In this document: positions 1 through 11,328 of the stretch, piece after piece
Position numbering within the stretch: position 1 is the first letter of the stretch
Layout: every line of letters begins with the position of its first letter
Assembly: GCA_030248065.1 (NCBI GenBank)
Contig: JASAMV010005263.1
Span: 18,479-82,478 of the forward strand
Length of the DNA: 64,000 bases
Origin: Rhynchonema sp. JSB1_4
Taxonomy: Eukaryota > Nematoda > Chromadorea > Monhysterida > Xyalidae
Direction of reading: 5' to 3'
Program-made: the position numbers and the translations under genes
Notes under the pieces: generated by a model
The model's database searches: none
Seen by the model: the letters and a program-made list of their open reading frames with translations, nothing else
What the model was told of the DNA's origin: nothing

Positions 1-80
1 AACCTGTGCGCCCGACCGCCGTTAGTCACATCGTAACTCATATCCACTGTTCATTTGACGGCTGCTCAACCATTTTACAG

Positions 81-3000
81 GTAAATTTCTATATCCAGAC
101 GACCGAAGGCCCGAGAGGATGTGTATTGAACAAAAATCTGGTGAAAATCAACACTGGTGGCACGGTGACGGCATCCAAATTTTTCTCCCGGGCAACGCTC
201 AAGGTAGCTCTTTCGGATTCGGATATCTGGTTTGAGTGGGCTGAAAGTTCAAGTCGCGACTTCCTAGTACTAAAACATGGGCAGCACATGCGAAGTTACT
301 TGGATTGCAACATGCAAACTGGATGTGGTGAATGTACCATAGTCAAGAGTTCCCTACATGTACATGCATGTATATTCACATGTACATGCGGCAACATTCT
401 GCCAGTAGTGCGCCCTTGGACAGACAAAATGTTATCCAGTGACATTTTTAACCAGATGGTGCATGAATGCACGTGTGCATGCACATGTTGGCACAAAGCC
501 GGAATATATGTACATGCAGTGAACTCCTAAGTATGGTGCATTCGCTACATTCAATTTGCATGCACATGCGCCACCCAATTGCAAACAGTACTGTACTTTG
601 CACTGTCTCGCGCGCGCGTGGTACTGTATATGTATGCCCGATCGAGGCTCTCTTATTCGTTTGCACCGTAGCCCAAAAACACATTGCACAAAATGTGAAA
701 CAGTCCAAATAAACTTTAAACTAAGGAACGCGCAGAGCGTCTAGTCCCGAACAACGTTCTGACCATTGGCGTTCAACTGGAGGTATACTCGGACGACCGC
801 GTGACAGAACTGGCAATTACGCCCAAGGACATGGCGCTGAAGGCGCAACCCGGAACCGTTGGTTAGTGGTTGGCTCGACAAACATTTTCACTTGAAAATA
901 AGCCCGGGGGCAGCAGATCAGCGTCAGGAAATTTTTTGAATAAACTTGTGAACATTGTGCGACCCTCTGCAGTAAGAGTCTCTTTGTTGCTGTTAGAAGC
1001 CGCTTAGAAAGCAATTTTGTAGGGAAGAGTATGTAAAAAACGATTTTCAGCGTACGACATTTCGACGTTGTTTGCGACATTTGAGTTTCCGCCAGACTGC
1101 AAGCTGATCACGGACGACGGCAACAGCATTCCGGCACACAAATTCATGTTGTGCGCTCGTTCACCGTTCTTCATGGCGATGTTGGTGCGCGCTGATCGAA
1201 GTGAAGCCCGAAGCGACGAGGTTGATGTTTCACTTTATTAAATGAGCGGTGGCTTTAACTTGCAACATAGGAAAACATAATACTCTTGTGGTGTGAAAAC
1301 CGCGTGCTTTCACACAGATTCATCTCGCCGAAATATCGATTAAGGATCTGAGTGCGTTGGTGACGTACATTTACACCGACAAGACGCCGGGCGACGCGGA
1401 CTGGCATCAAATGTGCCTGGTGGCCGATCGGTCGGTTTTTTAATTTTTTGCAACTTACACCCACATCGGTGCTCTTGCTGATGTTTCACTAGTGCCACCA
1501 CCTAATGTTACGCCTCTCTGATGTTTCACTACCGCACGCACAGGTAACATGACCTCACGTTTACCTTGTCATGTATATGACTGCGTTGACTGACCGGTGA
1601 TCTGCTTGGTGACTAGACCCCTACTTGCTTGACGCCTTGGACGGTACTACTTTGTTCGTTCAGGTACTCAGTCCCTGGATTGAAGGACCGTGCAGAATGT
1701 GAAGTGAGCGCGCAGTTGGATGCCGAGAATGTGCTGTTGAACATTCGATTTGCGGATGCGTACGGTCTCGTCTTCCTGTACGAGCAATGTCTGCAAGTGT
1801 TCAGGAGCCACAAAGGCGCCGTGGTGTCCTCAAAGGCGCGTTATTTTCTGTTTTCCAACGAATGTTATGCGGGTCAACTCTTAGCTGAGGTCGAATATGC
1901 AAAGAAAGAGAATCACACATTGCTTCATACCGTGTGGCGACCGTTTTCTCTTTCTTTGCATCTCGCGCACTTTCGGCCTCATAATAAGGAAAGACTATAT
2001 TTCAGGAATTTATGGAACTGGAATCGTCGGAGCCTGCGTTCGCTGCCCGAATCCTGAAGGATACGTTCGTAGTGCCGCGCGATCGTCCATCGATTGGTGC
2101 GCCATCGGCAGCTGCGACAACAAAGGAGGGCGGAATTGACGTGGAGGTTTGTATGTCAAAGCACGGGACGACTTTTTAATGCTTGCTTGGTCAGACTCAA
2201 AAAATGCGCCGTCTTTCGCAAACAAAAGAAAGCGATTGGGCCGAGAGAGATGCGTGCTTTCGCGACCAGCAACGCTGTCTTGCGGAAGGGCGCGGAACCA
2301 TGCGTGCAGATTAGGGCCTAATAAAAATATTTTTATTCGCATAAGATATTACAAACTGGACGCAGAAAATGTTTTGGGAGTCAAGGTGGAGAGCGTTTCT
2401 CTTTCTTTCGCTTCCGGTTGTTATTATTAACATTATTGGATCTGCACAAGTCGTTTCATGGCTGGACTATACGCATTAGCGTTTCAAGTATACAATAAGT
2501 ACGGGGATGAACCACTAAAAACAGACCAACATTTGCAGCCCGCACCGAGTGTGGAAGACAAACCCGTGACAGCGAATGTCGCGCGGCTGGATCTGGAGAA
2601 CAGCGGTGGCGGGGCAGTGAACGAGGTTTGAGGCGCAATATGGATCCAATTATCATTACTGCACATAAACCAAAGGTACACATTTCCAGGCGTCAATTGC
2701 CATGGAAATCGTGCAAGAGCACAACGTGCAGGAGAGCAAGTCGCTAGCGATCGTTCCGGACGACCCGGACGCGCCCAAACAACGGCCGTCTGCTCACGGC
2801 GTGTCGAAACAGCATCCCGAGATGCCCGATCACCTGACGGCTAAACCCATGGTCCCCCAAGAGCAGGTACGCAACGCAGTTTGTTGTTTGGGGTGCAATC
2901 GTCTTGCCCGTTCTCAGCGACGATGGTCCGGTGCACCGTCCACATTAAAATTAGGAAAACTCCACGTTGCGGAAGCCCGGTGTATGGACTGACCTATAGA

Positions 3001-4318
3001 ATACACATGAAGCCCAAATCCAGCCCAAATTTCAAGGCCAAGACGGGGAGCGTCAAAGGACCCAACCATGACCAGCACAAGGCCAAGAAGAAAGCGCGCG
3101 CTGCTGCAAAGGATAAGGTATAAGTTTGAACACTTTTAAAAATAAAATCACACCAAAGTAAGGAACTCACCGCGTTACGAAAACCGGCTGGCTGGTCAAA
3201 ACCTACATATACACATATAGGTTACTCACATAACGCCACAAATTTTAAGGTTAAGACGGTACACGATCAACACAAGCTCAAGAAGACAGCACCAGATGCT
3301 GCTGCCGCCGCGAACAATAAGGTATGAAGAGTGTTTGATTTTTGACGGTCGCATACCCTGGTGCGTTCGCACTGACGATGACCCGGCGCACTGAGCAAGC
3401 AGGCCGAAACAGGCAACCAAAAACATGCTACACAAATCGTGCGGCCATGAAAAAGGTCACACATAATTTGTAGGCGCCGAGCCCCCAACCAGCCGTCCAG
3501 AAACGCAGCAACAGCCCCCGGCGGTGCGCGGTGGTCTTTGAGAAGCCGCCAAAAAAACGTCTGCGACCCCTGGTTATCAAGCGCGAGCCCTTTGTCGCAA
3601 CCCTGCCGACGGTGAGTTGCACCTTCCATATATACGTGCGAATGAACATGTTCTTTTCGATGCCTCTATAACATGGCTATGGCACCAACCATCGCATATA
3701 ACGTGCGTAGTTCGGAAAAAACGAGTCTCCTCGTTCGAACATTGAGAAACCCAACAAAATCGCCCCAAATCTTTTTGTTCGAAGGCATCCAATACGTGCC
3801 ATACACCGCCAACGCACCCGAGCACTTGGGTGGCAAGAGAAAGGCGCAAACCGACGCGGATGATTCGTCGCTGGTTTGTGCTTTATGTATTCTATTATCA
3901 AGTAATAAAAACCACTTCCACAAACCGGTGGACACTGAGGGTGAAACATCACCCAATGTCTGATTGTCATGATTTTGTTTTCACAATAGGAGACCCATAT
4001 CAAACTTGGTGATCGGATCGGATCAGACTATATTGTTGAGATGCAGGCAGTCCTCTGAACTGGCGTTATATGAAAGCGTAATAACATTGGTTTTGGTAGA
4101 ATCACCCTAGCTTCCCATGCGCGCGCTATACACACATACTGCAATATACTACCACGGTGTGCGGGGCGACTGTTGCTTGTGAGCCAAGACAGATCCGATC
4201 CGGACACCAAGTTTGATAATGACGACAACGACCTGGTGCACCACTCATCCGCTCAACTCATACACGTTGCTTGGTTCCTTTTTAGGCTTCGTCGAGTAAA
4301 CTACCGAAACAAGAATGA
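81..4318 (+). CDS. MATH-BTB (SPOP/BATH-like) protein, 5' end outside window
   Basis: Substrate-adaptor type protein of cullin-3 ubiquitin ligases, judged by family. Exons read from splice sites and frame: 81-294 and 736-861 (MATH end, motif LVPNNVLTIGVQLEVY), 1051-1220 and 1318-1430 (BTB, motif SIPAHKFMLCARSPFF), 1664-1889 (post-BTB helices, like SPOP 'ENV...A..Y'), 2006-2146, 2539-2625, 2690-2866, 3037-3117, 3250-3321, 3474-3611, one about 3780-3871, and 4286-4318 with stop TGA. Phases agree at every junction up to 3611. The start of the exon near 3780 is unresolved because two frames look plausible. The tail after the BTB region is disordered and basic. Exons 3037-3117 and 3250-3321 are diverged copies of one Lys/Ala-rich exon, and PPKKRLRP in exon 3474-3611 looks like a nuclear localisation signal. 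The N-terminus lies upstream of the window. Family assignment is good; the C-terminal structure is less certain. Confidence 0.82.
307..560. repeat. Imperfect inverted repeat in intron 1 of the MATH-BTB gene
   Basis: The stretch 330-395 (rich in ACATGTACATGCATG) is approximately the reverse complement of 480-560; both contain a GAACTC block and a diverged GTAC/GTGCATTC block. It lies inside the intron 295-735. A MITE-like foldback is likely, but the ends are not sharp. Confidence 0.45.
3995..4221. mobile_element. MITE with about 34-bp terminal inverted repeats in last intron of MATH-BTB gene
   Basis: The left end (3995-4028, core ATCAAACTTGGTGATCGGAT) and right end (4188-4221) are near-perfect reverse complements around a core of about 160 bp. 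A single related end lies at 58493-58525, showing a dispersed family. No coding capacity is visible. Confidence 0.75.
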
Positions 4319-4559
4319 AACTGGCCGACACATCAACGTGGGAACCTATTCCAACTGTTCTGCATTTATTGACATTTTTTCTGTGTGGCCCCAAAGTGTA
4401 CCAACAGTTGAGGTGTGCCGGTAATACATTTGTTTTTGCGCTTCAGCATTGTAGTTTTATGCCAGAGCACAAACTTCTGCGTGATATTTGGGTGCACGTA
4501 GTTTAGTGCACTTTAGCACGCAAGCTTCCGCACGCCATGTTGAAACCGCGTAACCTTGT

Positions 4560-5165
4560 GCGCCGCGTCACAATGATTATTCGACATTTCGCTGTTTTTT
4601 TTCAAGGTCAGTTATTTGGCACGCGTCGCCGGTTATTTTTGCAGAAGATTGATGGATTTTGACAGGATCACCCACAATTTGATAAAAATTCAGCCTTTGG
4701 TGCCCGCCGCTGATAATTAATCGGTTTTTCATAATGTTTGTTCTTCGAGGACTGATTGATATTGTGCACATTGTGCCCGAGAATATCAAGTTTGGTGAAA
4801 GTTTTTATTGTCGTTGATTAATGGATTTTTGCAGGAACCACCATTTTTAAAAAAACTTGAGTGTGTGCAGCCGATGATTAATCGGTTTTTCCCTGATTGT
4901 GTGGCTGAGCACGTTTTAGCGTTTTCTGATTAATTATACCGTGTTTTGCCGTTGATTAGTGATTTTTGTTTTATGTACAATTTGTTTTTGAATAGGGAAA
5001 TAATTATTGTCCCTCCACGATTGTTTAGTGCAGTAGAAGTTACCGTTTATGATTGAATAGTAGCGTTTTGTGGGTGATTAGTGACATTTTCTTGCTGTTG
5101 AAGTGCATAAACTTTAGTTCAGGTTTATCCGCAAGACTGCAGATTAATAGTCTTTATCCTATTGT
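4560..5165. repeat. Degenerate AT-rich repeats (GATTAATCGGTTTTT-like)
   Basis: Between the MATH-BTB stop and the next gene, a short unit resembling TGATTAATCGGTTTTT recurs in diverged form near 4710, 4818, 4873, 4930, 4955, 5076 and 5140, spaced irregularly by tens of bases. No ORF of interest. It may be 3'UTR/intergenic minisatellite remains or the upstream region of the next gene. Confidence 0.45.
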
Positions 5166-5212
5166 ATACTTGAAGTAAAAAAGGTTGCTGTCCTGCCTTC
5201 TATTTTTGAAAC

Positions 5213-6472
5213 ATGGTTCGTCAGCAGTGCAAAAGGGAAAACAGTAAAAAAACGCCCAAAATTTTATCGCCAATCGAACGTGTGTTCAACTGCGAACTGC
5301 TGGTACTGTACATTCTTCGGTGCATGAACAAGTTTACCGATCAATGGGCTGCCTCCAGTATCAATAGAGTGTTCCGCCAGATATTTCTGTCGCGCCCAAT
5401 ATGGCGTCGCCGTGACACAATTACGGTTCAAAAACTACGTTTCCCGCCATTTTTGCCGTTGTTCCGTTTATACATCAACCGCGAACAAATGAGTGGCACC
5501 TTTTCAAGCGCGTGGAATGTCCTTGGGTACTGTAATTTAGCAGGAGCTCATGTGACAACGCTCGCCTTTGACCAGACTGAAGCCGGGAGGTGTTATGGTC
5601 AGTTTTCGTGTCTCATGTCAAGCATCTTCAACTATTTACCCAATGTAACAAATCTGCACCTAAAATCTCGAATGTTGAGCGTTAGCGGCATGGACTGCTT
5701 ATCGCGCGGTCTCCGAGCAGCTGGACACCCTTTAACCAAAATTTGGGTTGCTACAACTGAATACAAATGTGTAAACATTGAGCAGCTGCTGAACATGGTT
5801 GGTCAGCAAATTGAACTCAAGCTGCTATTCATATACATTGGTCATGTGGCCCGAAGGGACCGTACAATCACCGGCGGCTGGCCGCATCACGAAAACTTTG
5901 TGAGACGGCTCGACGGGATGTTTAGTCGACTGAACTGTTTGGAGACGTTGGGATTATTTATTCAGCCGTATGAGTCCATTAGCCCTCTTGTATCGGCTCT
6001 TCCCAACCTACACACTTTGGTATTGCATATGCCTGACTTTAGTTGTCACCTAGATGATGAAGAAATATGCTCTCAACTACGTGCATCAATACGCCAGGTA
6101 CGAGTTCTCAAAATATATGCGGCTCGTGCAAATTTCCAAACAGACTGCTTCCAGTCGTTACTGGAGTTTCCTAAACACTTGGATCTGGTCACTGACTTCA
6201 CATTGCTCTGTAGTGTAAGCATCGATCCACAGTCTGTCGTGCGCTGCTTCGCAGGAATGTGGGATAAGAAGAATGTGCAGACAGCGACGATTGGCTTAAC
6301 CTTTGATGATGTACAGCGAATAACCGGGCTGATAACAAAGAATCATCTTGAAGTCCGACAATTTACGTATCCCAATAATCATTCAGTTTGTGTGCATGCA
6401 CTTGAACGTGTAGTGACACTGAAATCCCTGCTACTGGCGCCAAACCCGTCTGACGTCATGAGAACTTTTTAG
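5213..6472 (+). CDS. F-box/LRR-like protein, single exon (419 aa)
   Basis: Uninterrupted ORF from ATG 5213 to TAG 6470-6472. Residues about 20-70 have F-box-like spacing: a hydrophobic helix (CELLVLYILRCM), then SSINRVFRQIF and PIW, which resembles the 'vCr.w..l...p.lW' end of F-boxes. The remainder has irregular leucine-rich segments (YLPNVTNLHLKS, LNCLETLGLFI, LPNLHTLVLHM) typical of degenerate LRRs in F-box proteins. If correct, it would be a substrate receptor of an SCF ubiquitin ligase. It is the first of three tightly packed + genes, and its stop codon lies only 10 nt before the next ATG. The F-box is weak, so the family call is tentative, though the ORF itself is clearly coding. Confidence 0.6.
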   Translation: MVRQQCKRENSKKTPKILSPIERVFNCELLVLYILRCMNKFTDQWAASSINRVFRQIFLSRPIWRRRDTITVQKLRFPPFLPLFRLYINREQMSGTFSSAWNVLGYCNLAGAHVTTLAFDQTEAGRCYGQFSCLMSSIFNYLPNVTNLHLKSRMLSVSGMDCLSRGLRAAGHPLTKIWVATTEYKCVNIEQLLNMVGQQIELKLLFIYIGHVARRDRTITGGWPHHENFVRRLDGMFSRLNCLETLGLFIQPYESISPLVSALPNLHTLVLHMPDFSCHLDDEEICSQLRASIRQVRVLKIYAARANFQTDCFQSLLEFPKHLDLVTDFTLLCSVSIDPQSVVRCFAGMWDKKNVQTATIGLTFDDVQRITGLITKNHLEVRQFTYPNNHSVCVHALERVVTLKSLLLAPNPSDVMRTF

Positions 6473-6482
6473 GAAGAGAAGA

Positions 6483-8653
6483 ATGGGCACACGGCTGATA
6501 TTTTCGTTATTATTAATTTTGAATGGCGTGTTTGGATGCGACTATATTGCCAGAACACGCGTTATTGTATGCCGCACGCCCGACATTCAGGCGATATTTG
6601 GATTTGTAAATAACACGTTGGCAGTTTAACCTTCAGTATTTTTAATGAATGCATAGAATGCACAAAAGCAGTATTTTACTTGTCGTTACAGAATTGTCCA
6701 TGAAATCCGTTATGCGGGATCGAACTCGAACTACTGCGAACAATGGCGCGAATGGGAACATGTGCAGTCGATGGTCAAACTCTCACGACCACGAATGAAA
6801 TTCAAGAAGATCCCAAAATGCTTCAAACAGGTAGATTAGCGGTGATAACCTTGTATATTGGAAGGATTTCAAAAGATTTATGTGGTTCAGATCATCAACA
6901 GTACTTCCATTGCCAAACCACCGACCGTAACCGTAATTCAACCGCAAGCGGCCCCACCAACGTTCACTCCCGCAACCCTAGTGCCCAACCTTCCGGCGCC
7001 ACCACCGGTACGCGGGCTGCCGGCACCGAAACCACCGGTACGCGACCTAGCGGGACCGAAACCCGCGGTACCCAACCCGCCGCCGCCGAAACCCACGGTA
7101 CCCAACCCGTCGCCACCGAAACCGCCGGTACCCAACCCGCCGGCACCGAAACCGTCGGTACCCAACCCACCGCCACCGAAACCGTCGGTACCCAACTCGC
7201 CGCCACCGAAACCACCGGCACCCAACCCGCCGGCACCGAAACCGCCACCGAAACCGCCGGTACCCAACGCGCTGGCACCGAAACCGCCGGTACCCGACCC
7301 TTCAGCACAGAAACCACTGGTACCCAGCCCGCCGGTGCCGAAAGCGCCGGTACCCAACCCGCCGGCACCGGAACCACCGGAACTCAAGCCACCGGCACCG
7401 AAACCGTCGGTACCCAACGCGCTGGCACCGAAACCGCCGGTACCCGGCCCTTCAGCACAGAAACCACTGGTACCCAGCCCGCCGGTGCCGAAAGCGCCGG
7501 TACCCAACCCCCCGGCACCGGAACCACCGGAACTCAAGCCACCGGCACCGAAACCGTCGGTACCCAACCCGCCGGCACCGAAACCATCAGTACCCAACCC
7601 GCCTGCACAGAAACCACCGGTACCCAGCCCCCCGGTGCCGAAACCGCCGGTCCCCAGCCCGCGGGCGTCGAAACCGCCGGTACCCAACCCACCGGCACCG
7701 AAACCGCTGGTACCCAATCCGCCAGCACAGAAACCACCGGTACCCAGCCCCCCGGTGCCGAAACCACCGGTACCCAACCCGCCGGCACCGAAACCGCCGG
7801 TATCTACATCGCCGTCGCGGAAACCGCCGGTACCCAACCCGCCGGCATCGGAGCCGTCGATACCCAACCCGCCGGCACTGACACCACCGGTACCCAACCC
7901 GCCAGCACCGAAACCGGCGGTATCTATCGCGCCGCCGCCGAAACCACCGGTACCCAACCCGGCAGCACAGAAACCACCGGTACCCAGCCCGCCGGTGCCG
8001 AAACCACCGGTACCCAACCCGCCGGCGCCGAAACCGCTGGTACCCAACCCGCTAGCACAGAAACCACCGGAACCCAACCCGTCGGCACCGGCGGCAACTG
8101 AACCCGAGCCACTAATCCGTCTGTCAACACCCAAATCTTTCGAGTTTGCGGTGAACAACGGGACAACTGTCAGTAATGAAACAAAGGTTGTATTGTTTGC
8201 GTTTGAGTATAAAAGTATTTACTGACTTTCACCTGTAATGCTTCAGATACGGCGGCATAAAGGCCGTGCTGTGCTACTGAGTGACGGGCATGAACAGGAA
8301 CCGGTACAGGCTTTTCCCTGATTTGTAAAGGACAATGGTTTTATTCAACTTGACCTTAACCAGGACTCACCCATGATTTCAGTGCAGTGTGGAACGAAAC
8401 TGGTGGGCTGCATTGACCACCTATGAAGTGGCCGTTGGGGTTAGTGCACAGTTAGTAAAAACACGTGAACTAAAAAAAGTTTGTCTCTGTACAGGTGGCT
8501 ATTGGTCTGGCTTGTGCTGTGACACTGTTGTTAATTGTGATCCTGGTGTGTTGCGTTGCCCAGAACTGCTCGTGCTGTCGCTTCGTGTGCCCTTGTGCGT
8601 GTTGCACACCTACACGTGTCCAATTGGATGCAGATCCGGGTGCACAAGTCTGA
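6483..8653 (+). CDS. Type I single-pass membrane protein with Pro-rich repeat stalk (613 aa, 6 exons)
   Basis: Exons 6483-6616, 6692-6830, 6891-8186, 8247-8303, 8383-8439 and 8495-8653 join in frame with consistent phases (2,0,0,0,0). The product has a signal peptide (MGTRLIFSLLLILNGVFG), a short Cys-containing ectodomain, a stalk of about 370 residues of Pro-rich decapeptides (type PAPKPPVPNP), NGT and NET glycosylation sites, one transmembrane helix (VAIGLACAVTLLLIVILV) and a Cys-rich cytoplasmic tail (CSCCRFVCPCACC). This suggests a cell-surface protein on a rigid, mucin-like rod; the ligand is unknown. It begins 10 nt after the F-box/LRR stop and ends 115 nt before the next ATG, so co-transcription is possible. 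The Pro frame is chosen over two other long open frames because only it joins signal peptide, membrane helix and tail. Confidence 0.75.
7010..8100 (+). repeat. 30-bp coding tandem repeat (Pro-rich stalk)
   Basis: About 36 diverged copies of a GC-rich 30-bp unit such as CCGAAACCGCCGGTACCCAA plus ten further bases. A higher-order duplication is visible: the blocks about 7258-7410 and 7420-7570 are almost identical over 150 bp or more. The unit lacks stop codons in three of six frames, giving long artefactual ORFs (Thr-rich on +, Gly-rich on -). Confidence 0.9.
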
Positions 8654-8768
8654 GACAGGTATTTTATTCACGTGTGTTCCCCGGGCGTTTCTTATTATGT
8701 TTGCGTTTTTTCTTGACAATAACCTTAAAAATTCCGTTTTTTTCAGCACCAAATTCGCCGTCAGTGCA

Positions 8769-9625
8769 ATGTTTCTATTTGTATTGATTATCATTACCGC
8801 CCGTTCTGTATCGTCCGCCAAAGTGGTGCCAGAGCCCTGTTCATACGTGGCTCGTAATCGATTGTTGCGATGCACTAAAATTCCGCTGGAAATCAATGCA
8901 AACTTGTTAGTTTTACTCTTGTCATTTGGAATATTGGTCGCACAATGACTACATTCCCGGATCGTGAAGAGGGAAAGTGACAGGGGGCAAACACACACAA
9001 GCCACCAAAATGTTTCAGAACGTGCCGGATTATTATGAGCTGTAAATGTTTTGTCAAAAATACAAGTAGCATAGTGGTTAGGGTAGATAAATTCTGATTT
9101 AGTCATTGCGCTACCAGTACCTAGGTATACCGTACTTTGCGTACGCGTTGCTTGAGGTGAAAAGAAAGGCAACAATTATCTGGATGTCTGGTGAATTAGT
9201 ATCATGTATGTCATGTTCATGCCCCAACAATATCGTTCCTGAATTTGCAAGGCAATCCACATTTTCATTTCAGGCCCGTTCGAAAATTTGTGTATGCGCC
9301 TTCGTCAGTCAGCATGTGTGCTAACGCCACCAACCTGCAAACACTCATTTCAAAATTGAAGCATCACCATGGAACTAGCGATTTTGACATTTCCGAGGTG
9401 TGTTCATTCTCGAATACGGGGGCTGTTGATGTTTCACCGACTACTGATACTTCTTCGCCCACGCCCCTTCCGAAATGCGTGAATACCGATTCTGGTTTGC
9501 AAGGGTGCGCAACGTGTGACTACAATGACTTCATAGTTGGTAGTTGCGTTGCAGTCGTGGTCAGTATTTTCAATTGTATCGTATATTTCATTCGTCGGAA
9601 AATATTGGTGTCGTATAATTTATAG
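8769..9625 (+). CDS. Small type I membrane protein (162 aa, 2 exons)
   Basis: Exon 1, 8769-8905, ends at donor GTTAGT; exon 2, 9274-9625, follows acceptor TTTCAG. Phase 2 joins exactly (137+352 nt = 163 codons). The product has a signal peptide (MFLFVLIIITARSVSS), an ectodomain with about seven cysteines and an NAT glycosylation site, a Ser/Thr/Pro-rich linker, one transmembrane helix (FIVGSCVAVVVSIFNCIVYFI) and a short tail ending RRKILVSYNL. No family recognised. A strong acceptor (8741-8746) lies 22 nt upstream of the ATG. It could close a 5' intron starting at GTATTT near 8658, just after the previous gene's stop, or be a trans-splice site. The previous gene has the same architecture, so the pair may be functionally related. 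Confidence 0.68.
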
Positions 9626-10300
9626 ACCACGGTGACTGTGATTGTGTTGCCCTTAACCGACGGCGTCTGGTTTACAAATTGCTGTTTGTTCGCTCGTCGA
9701 TTGAAACACCTGTTATTTACACAAATAGGCCCCGCTGTTGCCTTTACCCGGCGCCGTCTGTTGTCTCGGCTTTACAAATTGCTGTTTGTTCGCTCGTCAA
9801 ACAGTGCTCTGACAATACTTTTGGAAGAAACTTTCAAGTGATCACCACGTTAGACTTGCGTGTTGGCAGTCACGTGACTGCTGCAGCTAATACACGCGTA
9901 CGGGTCCAGGCAACGCGTTTCTCCTAAAAGTATTGACGGAGTATACATTTGAATGTTTCAGTGAAAGCCAATCGTAAAAGCATTTGTTACGGGCGCTGTT
10001 GGCTATTTTTTAATTTTATTTTTCAAGTTTGAGTGTTGTCCATTATCCAAACTTTGATTTATTTGCGTGTCGTGAAGTTCTCAACATGTATACATAGGTA
10101 CGGGCCGCACAATGACTTTATGAGAATTGGTCAAAATTTTTTCCTGGATCACCAAAATATTTCAGACCCGCAGCAGCGTGGGCGCTCTGCCGGATTATTT
10201 TCAGCTGTTTTGTGAGAGTCACAAATAGCACAGTGACTGAACGTGAAAATCAGGATTGATTTGATGAATTCTTATATGGTCATTGTGCGACCAATACCAC
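9000..10300. repeat. Diverged direct repeats around the 3' side of the membrane-protein gene
   Basis: The segment about 9003-9115 (CACCAAAATGTTTCAGA ... ACCAGTACC) resembles 10153-10310 (CACCAAAATATTTCAGA ... ACCAATACC). In addition, 9661-9700 and 9752-9800 share TTTACAAATTGCTGTTTGTT. The first copy falls in the intron of the small membrane-protein gene. The stretch 9950-10400 holds no gene I can support. Confidence 0.45.
9806..9945. mobile_element. MITE, TACTCTGACAATACTTTTGG family (diverged copy)
   Basis: Ends GCTCTGACAATACTTTTGGA and its inverted counterpart (AAAAGTATTGACGGAGTATA) enclose a core containing GCAGTCACGTGACTGCTGCA. A longer and better-preserved copy is at 30209-30435. Confidence 0.7.
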
Positions 10301-10660
10301 GCAGAAGCGTGACTTTTCCTGATGTTTACATAAACAGCCCCCCTTGTTTCTGTTATTCTACAGTTTAACCGCGAAAATAAAGTAATCTCACACTGAGAAA
10401 CTTTTTATTACTAATGTCTGGAGTACCAAACAGCCCGCAAAACATATAAATGCACAAAACAAAATTGATGACTTTTTGTTGGGTTACCCCGTGGGGCGCA
10501 AAAGGAAAAAAACGATTAGTCACTCGATGCACACCGGAAGCTTTTTTGTGTATTGTAGCAAATTCGAAAAAAGGTGCGATTGATGAATTTTTTTGTTGGA
10601 AAGTTTGTCGGGTGGCCGTATCGTCAAATCAGACCTCGTCCGGTTGGCTTTTCATTTGTG

Positions 10661-11328
10661 ATGTCTCGACGCTTTGCAATTGTGGGAAATGTGGGCGTTG
10701 GGAAATCTTCCGTGCTCCGTTCTCTCTCCTCTAAGTACTGCGCTCTTACAGAACCAACTGAGACAACTTGGGCCCCAATACTACCCTTGTTTTATTCCAA
10801 CCCTCGGGATTACGCACTGATGTTTCAAATACTTGCCGCCCAGTCGCTTTATCGCTTATATAGCTCGTCTGTTAATGGATATCCGGTTATAGTGACAGAA
10901 AGAACACCCATGGACGGTCTAATTGTGTTTGCTCGAGGTCCGCAAAGCCCCCTCTCTGATTATGAGCAAGAGATACTGCAATGTGCATTTGAAGTTCTTG
11001 ATCGAAAGTTTGCAGTCAATTACAACGGAATTTTCTACATAAAAACAACACCGACGACTGCGCACGAGCGTGTACAGATCAGAAACAGACCCGGGGAGGA
11101 GTCAATTGACTTGCAATATTTAACTGCTATATCTCAAAGGTATGTATTTCTTTATTCCCTTTTATTTTCATTCCACTTGTCTAATTTTATTGGGTGCTCA
11201 GATATGATGAATGGCTACTAGACGGGCGGCATTTGAAGTTGGATATACCAATAACGGTCATTAACGGAGATAATAAGTCAATTGATGAAATAAGCCGCAT
11301 AATTGACTTGTTCATATCAAACAATTAA
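10661..11328 (+). CDS. Deoxynucleoside kinase (dNK/thymidine kinase family), spliced, 201 aa
   Basis: Phosphorylates deoxynucleosides in the salvage pathway. Exon 1 is 10661-11139 and exon 2 11202-11328; the intron is 62 nt (GTATGT...CTCAG). Start chosen at MSRRFAIVG because it begins the nucleotide-binding fold directly; the frame is open upstream. P-loop GNVGVGKSS, the substrate-site motif TERTP (the ERS of the family) and an Arg-rich lid (RVQIRNRPGEES) are present, and exon 2 supplies the C-terminal YDEWLL motif typical of the family. Length is usual for small dNKs. Its TAA overlaps the TAA of the oppositely oriented penton-like gene. With the dUTPase further right, it would supply dTTP independently of host S phase. 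Upstream, 10413-10640 has two short basic ORF pieces in different frames (including GRKRKK) that I cannot assign. Confidence 0.88.

Noticed and set aside
6743..8101. 452-aa Thr-rich ORF on + and 406-aa Gly-rich ORF on - over the 30-bp repeat
   Set aside because: Both are open only because the repeat unit lacks stops in three frames; only the Pro-rich frame connects to the signal peptide, membrane helix and tail.
8531..9175. 214-aa minus-strand ORF
   Set aside because: Antisense to the last exon of one membrane-protein gene and first exon of the next; no domain or hydrophobic pattern of its own.
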